Of a stretch of 64,000 bases of DNA, positions 46,706-55,202 are shown in pieces (positions within the stretch are counted from its first letter, which is position 1; each line of letters begins with the position of its first letter). The DNA is from Micromonospora vinacea. Its GTDB lineage: Bacteria; Actinomycetota; Actinomycetes; Mycobacteriales; Micromonosporaceae. The notes under the pieces are model-generated. The model saw nothing but the letters and a program-made list of their open reading frames with translations, was not told where the DNA came from and did not search any database. The stretch is taken from assembly GCF_015751785.1 (NCBI RefSeq), contig NZ_JADOTY010000001.1, forward strand, positions 2,604,001 to 2,668,000, read 5' to 3'. The position numbers and the translations under genes are program-made.

Positions 46706-47287
46706 GTGACTGACCTGGTGATCGGCGCTGATGGACTGGCTCGCTGCGCTTGGGGGTCGAGCACCCCCGACTACGCCATCTACCACGACACCGAGTGGGG
46801 GCGGCCGCTGCGCGGCGACGACGCGCTCTACGAGCGGATGACGTTGGAGGCGTTCCAGTCCGGGTTGTCCTGGCTGACCATCCTGCGCAAGCGTCCGGCG
46901 TTCCGGCTGGCCTTCGACGAGTTCCACCTCCCGACCGTCGCCCGCTACGACGACGCCGACGTGACCCGCCTGCTCGCCGACGCCGGCATCGTCCGCAACC
47001 GGGCCAAGATCGAGGCGGCGATCGCCAACGCCCGTGCCGCACTGGAGCTGCCCGAGGGCCTGTCCGCGCTGCTCTGGTCCTTCGCTCCGGAGCCCCGGCC
47101 CGCTCGCCCCGCTTCGTTCGCCGAGCTGGCGCCGATCACCCCCGAGTCGACGGCGATGGCCAAGGCACTCAAGAAGCGCGGCTTCCGGTTCGTCGGCCCG
47201 ACCACCGCGTACGCGTTGATGCAGGCGACCGGAATGGTCGACGATCACATCGTCGGCTGTCATGTCACAGTCCCACCGGCGGCGTGA
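46706..47287 (+). CDS. tag: DNA-3-methyladenine glycosylase I
   Basis: The 193-residue enzyme removes 3-methyladenine from DNA. It shows RCAWGSSTPDYAIYHDTEWGR, LEAFQSGLSWLTILRKRPAF and, near the end, GFRFVGPTTAYALMQATGMVDDH, the conserved Tag pattern, with Cys and His residues for the zinc site. GTG 46706 is 7 nt after a TAGCGT box and no ribosome site is present, so translation is probably leaderless. The corresponding M. tuberculosis gene (Rv1210) lies in the same neighbourhood. Confidence 0.93.
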   Translation: MTDLVIGADGLARCAWGSSTPDYAIYHDTEWGRPLRGDDALYERMTLEAFQSGLSWLTILRKRPAFRLAFDEFHLPTVARYDDADVTRLLADAGIVRNRAKIEAAIANARAALELPEGLSALLWSFAPEPRPARPASFAELAPITPESTAMAKALKKRGFRFVGPTTAYALMQATGMVDDHIVGCHVTVPPAA

Positions 47288-47291
47288 TGAG

Positions 47292-47924
47292 ATGGCAGAC
47301 ATGACGACCGAGACCGCGCACCGGGCCGGTGCGGCCGGCAACGCCGACGGGGTGGGTGCCTGGGCGGTGCTGCTGCCCGCCGAGCGGTACGAGGCCGAGC
47401 GGCTCGTGCACCACGACACGCTGGAGCTGACCGGGCTGACCGACGTCGCCCGGCCGGGGCTGGGAGACCAGGTCGCAGTGCTTGTCGACGCGCCGCCACG
47501 GCTGGTGGCGCTCGGCCGGGTCAGCACACCGGGTCGACGCCACCGGGAAGACCCGGACGACCCGCAGTCCCCGACCGAGCCGGGGACGCTGGTCGTCGCG
47601 TACACCCGACGGGCCTTCGACGAGCCGGTGCCGGCCGATCTGCTGGCGCTCGACGGGCCGGTCACCGCACTGGAGCCGGCTGCCTTCCGGGCGCTGGCCG
47701 ACCAGCTCGGCCCACCCCCGGCGCGGCGCACCTGGCTGGTCAGCCTCGACCTGCCGATCGAAGCCGGCACGCCGGCCGAGGCGGTTCGGCTGTTCTGGTC
47801 CTACGTGCAGGAGTTGGGCCCGCGTGAGCTGCCCGCCTTCGTCTCGCCGGCCGGTGACGAGTTGGCCATGCAGGCATTCGTGCTGGGCGAGCAGGCCAAC
47901 CAGGACCCGGAAGAGGACGACTAG
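47292..47924 (+). CDS. Conserved hypothetical protein
   Basis: The product is about 210 residues. It starts at ATG 47292 or 47301, just after tag and probably in its operon. The core (~20-190) looks globular, with ERYEAERLVHHDTLELTGL and ARRTWLVSLDLPIEAGTPAEAVRLFWSYV, and the tail is acidic (DPEEDD). No family is recognised and no membrane segment or signal is seen. It overlaps the convergent DUF1501 gene by 4 bp. Confidence 0.75.
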   Translation: MADMTTETAHRAGAAGNADGVGAWAVLLPAERYEAERLVHHDTLELTGLTDVARPGLGDQVAVLVDAPPRLVALGRVSTPGRRHREDPDDPQSPTEPGTLVVAYTRRAFDEPVPADLLALDGPVTALEPAAFRALADQLGPPPARRTWLVSLDLPIEAGTPAEAVRLFWSYVQELGPRELPAFVSPAGDELAMQAFVLGEQANQDPEEDD

Positions 47925-49162
47925 AAGAGTGTGTCCACCCGGCCCCGCCAGTCGGCGAGGACCGGGCCCGGGTCGGTGCCCAGCACCCGCTCCAACAGAG
48001 TGGCGTAGACGTCCCGGAAGTCGGTCGTGTATTTCAGGTCGCCGTCGTCGAGGTCGGTGAGGCTCGGCGGCGCGCCGTGCCAGCCACCGCGGACGCCCGC
48101 GCCGAGCAGCAGCACGTCCGAGGCGGTGCCGTGGTCGGTGCCGTCCGAGGCGTTGGCCCGCACCCGACGGCCGAACTCGGAGTAGACCGCCACCACCACC
48201 TTCCGGCCCGCCTCGGTGCGACTCATCCGGTCGGCGAACCCGGTCAGCGCCCGGTCCAGTTGACCCAGCAGCACGGCCTGCAACTGCTTCTCGTCGGCGT
48301 GCGTGTCGAAGCCGCCCAGCGACACCGAGAACACCCGGGTGGACACTCCCGCCTCGACGCACTGCGCGACCAGGTCGAGCTGCGCGTCCAGTGGGGTGCG
48401 CGCCCCGCCGGTGGCCGTCGCGGAGGCCTGCTCGCCGTCCGGCTCCGCCGTGTCCGGGTCGGCGGAGTCGCGTACCTGGCGGATCATCTCGTCCACCGAC
48501 CGTAGGTCGGCGAAGCAGGCTGCGGCGCGACCCCGGGCCGCCGACTCACCCGCCTCGGCGGCGGCGAACGCGGTGAGCGTCTCCGCGGGCAGCCCCTTGG
48601 CGGCCTTCCGGTCGGTCACCGGCACTGCCGCACCGGCGCTCCGCTCCCCGGCCAGCAGCGGCGGCAGCGCCGGCTCGAAGGAGACCGCCAGCCGGGGGTC
48701 GCCACCGGTTCCGTCCAGCCACCGTCCGAGCCAGCCGGTGTTGCCCGGCCGGTCCGGTTGCGCGGTGTGCCAGATGTCCATCGACCGGAAGTGGCTGCGG
48801 TCCGGCTTCGGGTAGCCGACTCCGCGCACGATCGCCAGCCCACCGCCGGACCAGCGCTGGTGCAGGCCGGCCAGCGCCGGGTTGAGACCGAAGTCGTCGT
48901 CCAACCGCCGCACCTCCCCGTCCGGGTACGCCAGCTCCGGGCGAGCCGCGCGGTAGGCCGGGTCGCCGTACGGAATGACCGTGTTGAGCCCGTCATTGCC
49001 GCCGTAGAGGGTCACCAGCACCAGCGTGTGGGACTGCGGGTCGCGGTCCCCGGCGGTGTCCAGCAGGTCCCGCAGGCTGTACGCGCCGGCACCGGCGGCC
49101 AGCGCGCCAGCGCCGACCACCCCGCTGGTCAGCAGGAACCTGCGTCGGGTCACTGTGTCCAT
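47921..49162 (-). CDS. Tat-exported DUF1501 protein
   Basis: The 413-residue protein begins with a Tat signal (TRRRFLLTSGVVGAGAL) and has the DUF1501 pattern: LVTLYGGNDGLNTVIPYGDP, FRSMDIWHTAQPDRPG, and GGFDTHADEKQLQAVLLGQL with VYSEFGRRVRANASDGTDHG. The fold is alkaline-phosphatase-like (sulfatase superfamily). It is always paired with DUF1800 proteins, as here (15 bp downstream of one). The biochemical role of the pair is not known; extracellular binding or hydrolysis is inferred. Confidence 0.92.
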   Translation of the reverse strand: MDTVTRRRFLLTSGVVGAGALAAGAGAYSLRDLLDTAGDRDPQSHTLVLVTLYGGNDGLNTVIPYGDPAYRAARPELAYPDGEVRRLDDDFGLNPALAGLHQRWSGGGLAIVRGVGYPKPDRSHFRSMDIWHTAQPDRPGNTGWLGRWLDGTGGDPRLAVSFEPALPPLLAGERSAGAAVPVTDRKAAKGLPAETLTAFAAAEAGESAARGRAAACFADLRSVDEMIRQVRDSADPDTAEPDGEQASATATGGARTPLDAQLDLVAQCVEAGVSTRVFSVSLGGFDTHADEKQLQAVLLGQLDRALTGFADRMSRTEAGRKVVVAVYSEFGRRVRANASDGTDHGTASDVLLLGAGVRGGWHGAPPSLTDLDDGDLKYTTDFRDVYATLLERVLGTDPGPVLADWRGRVDTLF

Positions 49163-49176
49163 GTCGACTCCTCCGC

Positions 49177-50475
49177 TCAGCTGACTGTGTATTCGGGGCT
49201 GACCAGGCCGGCGGCCAGCAGTTTGCGGGGCTCACCGGCCAGCGGGGCGAGGGCGGCGCGGGTGCGCGCGCCCCAGCCGTCGACCACCAGCAGCCGGGCC
49301 AGCGCGTCCGGCCGGCCGGCGGTGGGCGCGGCGGTCAGCCGGGCCAGCACCGCTGGTGCCGTGGCGGCGGCGAGCACCCCGGCCGTCCGCAGCCGGCCCT
49401 GCAACGACGAGGTGGTCAGCCAGGCCACCCCGGCCGGCCAACCGCCCACGCTGGGCGGGCGCAGCGGCACCTGGTCCAGTGCGTTCAAACCGGCCAGCAG
49501 TTGTCGGCGTTGCTGCTCGGGCAGCGTGGACGGTCGAATACCGAGCTGCCGTAGTGCACCGACCAGCCACTCCACCGGCTGCTTCACCAGCGTGCCCCGG
49601 GTCTGCGCGAAGGCCGGTGCGGAGAAGAGCGCACGTACTGTCGCGATGGTGTCCGCGCCAGCCAGACCGTCGGGTGCCGGGACGTCAGTGCCGGCGTAGC
49701 GGAACCAGAGCCGCCCGGCCACGAACGTCGCCGCCGCCGGTTGGGCGGCCAGCAGACCGGCGTACGCCTCGGCGTCGAACCGGCCGCTCCGCCCGAGGAT
49801 GGTCTTCTCGCCGGGGTCGTGCCGGCGGGCCTCGAAGCGTGCCGCACCGGTACGCCGGTCGACCACCCAGCCGGTCAGTGCCCGCGCGCCGGCCTTCACG
49901 TCGGCCTCGCTGTACGCGCCGATGCCGAGGGTGAACAGCTCCATCAGCTCGCGGGCCAGATTCTCGTTCGGCGCCTTGCGGGTGTTCTTCTGCCCGTCCA
50001 GCCAGACGATCAGGGCGGGGTCGCGCACCATCGCGGCGACCAGCGGGCCCAGCGGCCCCCGACCGTGCCGGCGCAACGTCTCCAACTGACCCACCATCAG
50101 CCGCGCCGACTTGACCTTCTGGGCGCTGGTGGCCCAGTGCCCGTGCCAGAAGAAGAGCAACTTCTCGGTCAGCCCGTCCTCGGCGGCCACCATCCGGTCC
50201 AGCCACCACTCGGTGACCTGCTGGAGTTGCCTACGACGCTCCGCGTTGGCCTGCTGCCGTTGCTCGCGGGTGGAGTCCTTGGTCAGCCCAGCGTACGGGT
50301 CGGGGGGCAGCGTCGGGATCGGCGTGGCCGCCGCACCCCGGTCCGTCGCGGGCGGGGTGAGCAGCCGATCCAGTGTCGCCGCCGGCCCGGCCCGCTCGGC
50401 CGCGTCCACCTCGTCGGCGGTCGGCCCGAAGGTGGCCCGGCGCAGCAGGTGCGCCACCGATTCACGATCGCTCAT
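49177..50475 (-). CDS. DUF1800 family protein
   Basis: The 432-residue protein has the DUF1800 features: HLLRRATFGPTADEVD at the N-terminus, KLLFFWHGHWATSAQKV, NENLARELMELFTLGIGAYSEADV, and a C-terminal helical part. No signal peptide is seen. It is the upstream partner of the DUF1501 gene and in the same operon. Its function is unknown. Confidence 0.9.
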   Translation of the reverse strand: MSDRESVAHLLRRATFGPTADEVDAAERAGPAATLDRLLTPPATDRGAAATPIPTLPPDPYAGLTKDSTREQRQQANAERRRQLQQVTEWWLDRMVAAEDGLTEKLLFFWHGHWATSAQKVKSARLMVGQLETLRRHGRGPLGPLVAAMVRDPALIVWLDGQKNTRKAPNENLARELMELFTLGIGAYSEADVKAGARALTGWVVDRRTGAARFEARRHDPGEKTILGRSGRFDAEAYAGLLAAQPAAATFVAGRLWFRYAGTDVPAPDGLAGADTIATVRALFSAPAFAQTRGTLVKQPVEWLVGALRQLGIRPSTLPEQQRRQLLAGLNALDQVPLRPPSVGGWPAGVAWLTTSSLQGRLRTAGVLAAATAPAVLARLTAAPTAGRPDALARLLVVDGWGARTRAALAPLAGEPRKLLAAGLVSPEYTVS

Positions 50476-50534
50476 ACCGGCCGACGCTAGGCGGCCCGTG
50501 TTCGAGGACGGTAAGGGCGGCGTCCGGATCGCGT

Positions 50535-51326
50535 TCAGCGTCCCTCGAAGACCGGTTTCTGCTTGCCGACGAAGGCGAGGGTGGCCGCCCGGTGGTCGGT
50601 GGTGGCACCGCAGATCGACTGGGCCTGCGCCTCGGCGGCGAGGGCGTCGGCGAGGGTGCCGGCGTCGGCGATGGAGAGCTGCCGCTTGATGGCCCCGTAC
50701 GCGACTGTCGGACCGGCGGCGAGGCGGGCGGCCAGCTCCTGGGCGACGGGCAGCACCTGCTCGTCGTCGTCCGTCAACCGGTTGAGCAGGCCCAACCGGC
50801 AGGCCTCCTCGGCGCGGACCGGCTCGGCCAGCATCAGCAGCTCCACCGCCTTGGCGTGGCCGACCAGTCGGGGCAACGTCCAGGAGGCGCCGGTGTCGGC
50901 GGCGAGGCCGACCTTGGCGAACGCCATCAGGAAGCTGGTGGTCGGACCGCCGATGCGGATGTCGGCCAGGAACGCCAGCGACGCGCCAGCCCCGGCGGCC
51001 ATTCCCCGGACCGCGGCGATCACCGGCTTGGGCAGGTTGGCGAGCCGGGCGGCGATCGGGTTGTAGTGCGCCCGCACGGTGCCCAACGGGTCACTCGCGG
51101 AGTTCTCCAGGGTGGCCACGTGCTCGCGCAGGTCCTGACCGGCGCTGAACGACCCGCCGGCCCCGGCCAGGACGACGGCGCGGCAGGACCTGTCGGTCTC
51201 CAGCTCCGCCAGGGCGTCCCGCAGCGCCTCCTTGAGCGCCACGTCGAGCGCGTTCATCGCGTTCGGCCGGTTCAGCGTGAGGGTGACGACGGCATCGGTC
51301 CGGTCGACCAGCAGCGGCTCGGTCAC
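50535..51326 (-). CDS. Enoyl-CoA hydratase/isomerase family protein (PaaG-like)
   Basis: The 263-residue crotonase-fold protein has LNRPNAMNALDVALKEAL, the oxyanion-hole segment GAGGSFSAGQDLREH, AAGAGASLAFLADIRI and a catalytic-Asp region GLAADTGASWTLPRLVG, which is nearer to isomerases such as PaaG than to the two-Glu hydratases. It follows paaX by 4 bp, so a phenylacetate-type CoA ester is a likely substrate. The rest of the paa pathway is not in the window. Confidence 0.9.
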   Translation of the reverse strand: MTEPLLVDRTDAVVTLTLNRPNAMNALDVALKEALRDALAELETDRSCRAVVLAGAGGSFSAGQDLREHVATLENSASDPLGTVRAHYNPIAARLANLPKPVIAAVRGMAAGAGASLAFLADIRIGGPTTSFLMAFAKVGLAADTGASWTLPRLVGHAKAVELLMLAEPVRAEEACRLGLLNRLTDDDEQVLPVAQELAARLAAGPTVAYGAIKRQLSIADAGTLADALAAEAQAQSICGATTDHRAATLAFVGKQKPVFEGR

Positions 51327-51330
51327 GTGT

Positions 51331-52149
51331 CTAACGACCCTTCTGTCGGACGATGCGGTTGCCGGCGTCGAGGCACTGTTCGACGTACCGGTCGGCGGCC
51401 GGACGCAGGCGGGCCGCGTGCCGGTCGAAGAAACTGGCGGCGGCGGTGCCGGGCCACCGCTCGGGCAGCAGCGCCGGGGGCAGCTGCGGATCCTGGAAGA
51501 GGAACGTACGCCACGCGTGCACGAGGCGGAACCGCGTCGCGTACGCCTCTTCGTCGCTGCTGCGAACGGTGACCGCGGCGAGCAGTGGGCGCTGGTCCGC
51601 GACGAACCGCTCGTAGGCGCGGCCGATTTCGGCCAGGTTCCAGGCCCGTCGGACCACGCCCATCGCGCCGGGGGTGCCGGAGGAGTGTGAGGCGGTGAAC
51701 CGCTCGAACCGGATGCCGGTCTCGGCGAGGAGCAGGTCGACGTCCTCGGCGGGGCGGGTGGCGACCCAGGTCTGCTCGTCGAGCGTCCCGTAGCCGAGGA
51801 AGCTCAGGTTGGCGGCGAGCCGCTGGCGGTCCCGCCGGGAGCCCGGGGCCTCCAACACCAGCAGATCGAACCGACCGTCCCAGGTGACCCGGCCGGTCCG
51901 GTAGATCCGGGCCGCTGCCTCGTCGAGTCGCCGGGCCGCTTTCGGTGTGATCGAATATCCCGGCCCGGAGGCCAACCGGAGGGGTTCGAGCCAGCCCTGA
52001 CGCACCATCCGGGAGACGGCGGTGCGAACTGCCGGCGGTGCGATTCCCAGCGGCGCCAGTAGCTTGACCAGGGCAGCAACCGGTGCCCGGCCACCCCTCG
52101 GACGGAGGTGGTCGCCGTACAGGTCGAAGAGTGCCGACCGTGCCTGCAT
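51331..52149 (-). CDS. paaX: PaaX-family transcriptional repressor
   Basis: The 272-residue protein has the PaaX layout: an N-terminal winged helix (SALFDLYGDHLRPRGG, VAALVKLLAPLGIAPPAVRT, SRMVRQGWLEP), a central domain, and a C-terminal domain ending in FDRHAARLRPAADRYVEQCL. PaaX represses phenylacetate catabolism and is released by phenylacetyl-CoA. It is the first gene of an operon with the enoyl-CoA hydratase. CACAAT lies 8 nt before the ATG as a possible -10. Confidence 0.9.
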   Translation of the reverse strand: MQARSALFDLYGDHLRPRGGRAPVAALVKLLAPLGIAPPAVRTAVSRMVRQGWLEPLRLASGPGYSITPKAARRLDEAAARIYRTGRVTWDGRFDLLVLEAPGSRRDRQRLAANLSFLGYGTLDEQTWVATRPAEDVDLLLAETGIRFERFTASHSSGTPGAMGVVRRAWNLAEIGRAYERFVADQRPLLAAVTVRSSDEEAYATRFRLVHAWRTFLFQDPQLPPALLPERWPGTAAASFFDRHAARLRPAADRYVEQCLDAGNRIVRQKGR

Positions 52150-52339
52150 GACCGCACATTGTGACAGGCCTTCTCAAGATAAGCTAGATGCTGTTACATC
52201 AATGCTGCTCCGGTTTGGGTCCGGCGGTGTTCATCAGGGAAAATCGTTGGTCGACACCCCCGTGACCGTTGCGGGTGGTCGTGACGAAGTGGCTGTGGGG
52301 CAACCCACCGACCCTGGTGTAGGTCTGAGGGGAGACAAC

Positions 52340-52507
52340 ATGGCGGCGATGAAGCCGCGGACGGGCGACGGTCCGCTGGAAGTCACCAAGGAGGGGCGGG
52401 GCATCGTCATGCGGGTCCCGCTGGAGGGCGGTGGCCGGCTCGTCGTCGAGATGACTCCCGACGAGGCCAACGCGCTCGGTGACGCACTGAAGGCAGCGGC
52501 CGGCTGA
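52340..52507 (+). CDS. DUF3117 small conserved protein (Rv1211-like)
   Basis: This 55-residue protein begins MAAMKPRTGDGPLE and continues EGRGIVMRVPLEGGGRLV and LTPDEANALGD-like residues, almost invariant across actinobacteria. GAGGGGAG lies just upstream of the ATG; a longer opening to 52022 is a shadow. The function is unknown. In M. tuberculosis the homologue Rv1211 follows tag. Two hairpins follow its stop. Confidence 0.93.
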   Translation: MAAMKPRTGDGPLEVTKEGRGIVMRVPLEGGGRLVVEMTPDEANALGDALKAAAG

Positions 52508-52518
52508 GTAAGGAGTGC

Positions 52519-52542
52519 TCCGGGCGGCTCACGCCGCCCGGA
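52519..52542 (+). terminator. First terminator hairpin after the DUF3117 gene
   Basis: TCCGGGCGGC (52519-52528) and GCCGCCCGGA (52533-52542) form a perfect 10-bp stem with a TCAC loop, starting 12 nt after the stop; ACGTTCTT follows. Confidence 0.8.
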
Positions 52543-52552
52543 ACGTTCTTCG

Positions 52553-52589
52553 GACCCTGAGCCACCGGGATCGCCGGTGGCTCAGGGTC
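52553..52589. terminator. Second, 16-bp perfect hairpin
   Basis: GACCCTGAGCCACCGG (52553-52568) and its exact complement (52574-52589) flank a 5-nt loop, 10 bp after the first hairpin. The tandem arrangement insulates pepA, whose start codon is 66 bp further on. Confidence 0.75.
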
Positions 52590-52654
52590 TTCAACGCTGC
52601 GGGCAGGTGGGTTCGCTGCCGGTCCGCGACACTTTCCTGGAGGTACGGTTCCGC

Positions 52655-54130
52655 GTGCTCGCCATCCGCCTGATCGCCGAGCCCGACCGGCTCGACGCCC
52701 TCGTCCTGCCCGTCCGCCCCGCCGATTCGACAGCGGAAGGTGACGCCTCCGCCGAGCCTGTGTCGACCGCCGTGGCGGCCCCGGACGGCACTGCCGACGA
52801 GGCGGCCGCGCTGGCATCAGCGGCCCGACTGACCGGCCGAGCCGGCGAGATCCACACCCAGCTGCGCCCCGCGCGTACCCCCGGCCGGCTGCTGCTGCTC
52901 GGCATCGGCGACGGCGACGAGGCGGCCTGGCGGACGGCCGGTGCGGCCCTGGCGCGCTCCGCCGCAGCTGAGACTCATATCACCATCGCTCTGCCGGTCG
53001 ACGTGACCTCGGCCGCGGTCCGCGGGTTGACCGAGGGGCTGCTGCTCGCCCCCTACCGCTTCCGCCTCACCGAGGCCGGCGACCGACCGGCGCTCACCAG
53101 CGTCGACCTGCTGCTCGCCGATCCGAGCGGGTACGCGGACACCGTCGCCACGGCCCGGACCACTGCCGCGATGACCCATCTCGCCCGGGACCTGACCAAC
53201 ACCCCGTCCTCGGTGAAGACCCCGCAGTGGTTCGCCGACCAGGTGGCCTCCGCCGCAGCCGATCTTCCGGACCTGCGGCTGCGGGTCCGTGGCCCGGCCG
53301 AGCTCACCAGCGAGGGCTTCGGCGGCATCCTCGCCGTGGGTGGTGGCTCCGCCAGCGGACCCCGGCTCGTCGAACTGGACTGGCACCCCGCCGACGCGAG
53401 CACCCACGTGGTGCTGATCGGCAAGGGCATCACCTTCGACACCGGCGGCATCTCGATCAAGCCGGTGGCGTCGATGAAGCTGATGCGCAAGGACATGGCC
53501 GGCGCAGCCGCTGTCGTCGCCGCCACAGTGGGCGCCGCCGCGCTGCGGCTGCCGGTCCGGATCACCACGTTGGCCCCGCTGGCCGAGAACATGGTCAGCG
53601 GCTCGGCGTTCCGCCCCGGCGACGTCATCCGGCACTACGGCGGCACGACCAGCGAGACGACCAACTCCGACGCCGAGGGTCGGCTGGTCCTCGCCGACGC
53701 GCTGGCGTACGCGGTGCAGCAGCTCAAGCCGGACCTGCTGATCGACCTGGCCACGCTCACCGGCGCGAACTCGGTGGCGCTGGGCAAGCGCACCGCCGCC
53801 CTGTACAGCGAGAACGACGACCTGGCCGCCGGTGTCCTGGCCGCGGCCGAGGCGGCCGGCGAGTCGGCGTGGCGGATGCCGCTGCACACCGACTACGTCG
53901 AATACCTCGGCAGCGAGATCGCGGACCTCTACAGCGCACCAACGCAGGGTGCCGGCTCGGTGCTGGCCGCGCTCTACCTGCGCGAGTTCACCGGCGAACT
54001 ACGGGACCGCTGGCTGCACCTGGACATGTCCGCCCCGTCCTGGGCCGACGGCGACCAGGCCGAGGTCAGCCGCGGCGCCACCGGCTGGGGCGTCCGGTCG
54101 TTGCTGCGCTGGCTCGCCGACGTCAACTAG
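52655..54130 (+). CDS. pepA: Leucyl aminopeptidase (M17)
   Basis: The start at GTG 52655 has GGAGG 11 nt upstream; a longer opening crosses the terminator hairpins. The 491-residue enzyme has an N-terminal macrodomain-like part and a C-terminal M17 catalytic domain with the metal and active-site motifs VLIGKGITFDTGGISIKP, MRKDMAGAAAV and TTNSDAEGRLVLADAL. It removes N-terminal residues from peptides with two metal ions and is normally hexameric. Its TAG stop lies inside the edge of the inserted MITE-like element at 54128. Confidence 0.95.
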   Translation: MLAIRLIAEPDRLDALVLPVRPADSTAEGDASAEPVSTAVAAPDGTADEAAALASAARLTGRAGEIHTQLRPARTPGRLLLLGIGDGDEAAWRTAGAALARSAAAETHITIALPVDVTSAAVRGLTEGLLLAPYRFRLTEAGDRPALTSVDLLLADPSGYADTVATARTTAAMTHLARDLTNTPSSVKTPQWFADQVASAAADLPDLRLRVRGPAELTSEGFGGILAVGGGSASGPRLVELDWHPADASTHVVLIGKGITFDTGGISIKPVASMKLMRKDMAGAAAVVAATVGAAALRLPVRITTLAPLAENMVSGSAFRPGDVIRHYGGTTSETTNSDAEGRLVLADALAYAVQQLKPDLLIDLATLTGANSVALGKRTAALYSENDDLAAGVLAAAEAAGESAWRMPLHTDYVEYLGSEIADLYSAPTQGAGSVLAALYLREFTGELRDRWLHLDMSAPSWADGDQAEVSRGATGWGVRSLLRWLADVN

Positions 54131-54294
54131 GGCCTGTTTCATAAGGGCGGTCGAGCCGAGGCGGAGTCCGGGCGGCGATCCGGCAAGGCGCGGTTTCGGC
54201 CGGATACCGGTGTTGTATCCGGCCGAAACCGCAACGCCGCCGGTCGTCGTCCGGGCCCGCCGCAGGCCGGCCAGTTCTTATGAAACAGGCCCTA
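54128..54294. mobile_element. 167-bp MITE-like palindromic element
   Basis: It has perfect 18-bp terminal inverted repeats: TAGGGCCTGTTTCATAAG at 54128-54145 and its complement at 54277-54294. CTAG borders occur on both sides (54127-54130, 54292-54295), which may include a target duplication. Inside, an 18-bp perfect palindrome arm pair (54190-54207, 54215-54232) closes a 7-nt loop, and the remaining arms are partly complementary, so the whole element could fold into one long hairpin. It encodes no protein. It lies between convergent pepA and a methyltransferase gene, where it can also act as a terminator. Confidence 0.75.
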
Positions 54295-54317
54295 GGGCGT
54301 CCCGTCCTGGGCCCGGG

Positions 54318-55013
54318 TCAGCACTTCACCGCGGCGAGCAGCCCGTGCCCGACCGGAAGCAGCGCGGGGATCCAGTGCTCCGACTCCCGGACCGCCTTGA
54401 TCGTCTCGCGAACCGTCACCGTCTCCGCGTCCCGGGCGGACGGGTCGCCGATCCGGTCGCTGGCCAGCACGCCGTTGAGCGCCAGCACGCCCCCCGGTCG
54501 CAGCAGCCGCAGCGCCGCCTCCACACAGGCGTGGAAGCCGGTCGCCTCCGCGTCCACGAACACCAGGTCGTACGCACCGTCGGCGAGCCGGGGCAGCACG
54601 TCGAGCGCCCGACCGGTGATGATCCGGGTCCGCCCGGCCGCGAAGCCCGCCTCGGCGAAGATCCGCCGGGCGATCCGTTGGTGCTCCACTTCCACGTCGA
54701 TGGTGGTGAGCACGCCGTCGGCGCGCATGCCGCGCAGCAACCAGACGCCGCTCACCCCGGTGCCGGTGCCGATCTCCACCACCGCACGGGCGTTGCCGGC
54801 GGCGGCCAGCAGCCGCAGCGCCGCCCCCGCGCCGGGGGTGACCGCGTCGAGGCCCACTTCCCGGGCCAGGCTGCGGGCGGTACGAAGAACGAGATCCTCG
54901 GTGACGTACGACTCGGCGAAATGCTGGGCCTGCGTCGTCGAACTGCCGGAACCGGCGACCGTGGCGATGGGGCACCTCCGGGGGCGGTGCGTGGTGCGGG
55001 GGCGGGTTGGCAC
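54318..55013 (-). CDS. Class I SAM-dependent methyltransferase (Rv1220c-like)
   Basis: The protein belongs to the Methyltransf_3 (COMT-like) family: VVEIGTGTGVSGVWLLRGM is the SAM loop, VLTTIDVEVEHQR the acidic end of strand 2, and YDLVFVDAEA the catalytic strand. The first standard in-frame start is GTG 55013 (231 residues), which lacks a ribosome site. An ATC at 54968 (216 residues, close to the mycobacterial homologue's length) has GGAGG 6 nt upstream and could be the true start. It is not part of the PKS cluster. Its substrate is unknown. Confidence 0.85.
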   Translation of the reverse strand: MPTRPRTTHRPRRCPIATVAGSGSSTTQAQHFAESYVTEDLVLRTARSLAREVGLDAVTPGAGAALRLLAAAGNARAVVEIGTGTGVSGVWLLRGMRADGVLTTIDVEVEHQRIARRIFAEAGFAAGRTRIITGRALDVLPRLADGAYDLVFVDAEATGFHACVEAALRLLRPGGVLALNGVLASDRIGDPSARDAETVTVRETIKAVRESEHWIPALLPVGHGLLAAVKC

Positions 55014-55202
55014 TGTGAGCGTAGAGGCGACCGTCGTGGGGCGCAGCCGCGCCTCCGCCGGAAGCGATCGCCGGGGCAACCGCTGACTGCACCGCGTCCA
55101 TCCGTGCAATCCTGGAGGCGGTATCCCGTCAGCCGCGACCAGACCGGCCCGTGGCCGGGCGATGCGGCGCGGGATCCGGGGACGGGACTGGGAGGCACCG
55201 AC

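Noticed and set aside
54318..55013. Third O-methyltransferase for the polyketide
   Set aside because: Its family and neighbourhood match the conserved Rv1220c locus, not the biosynthetic cluster.
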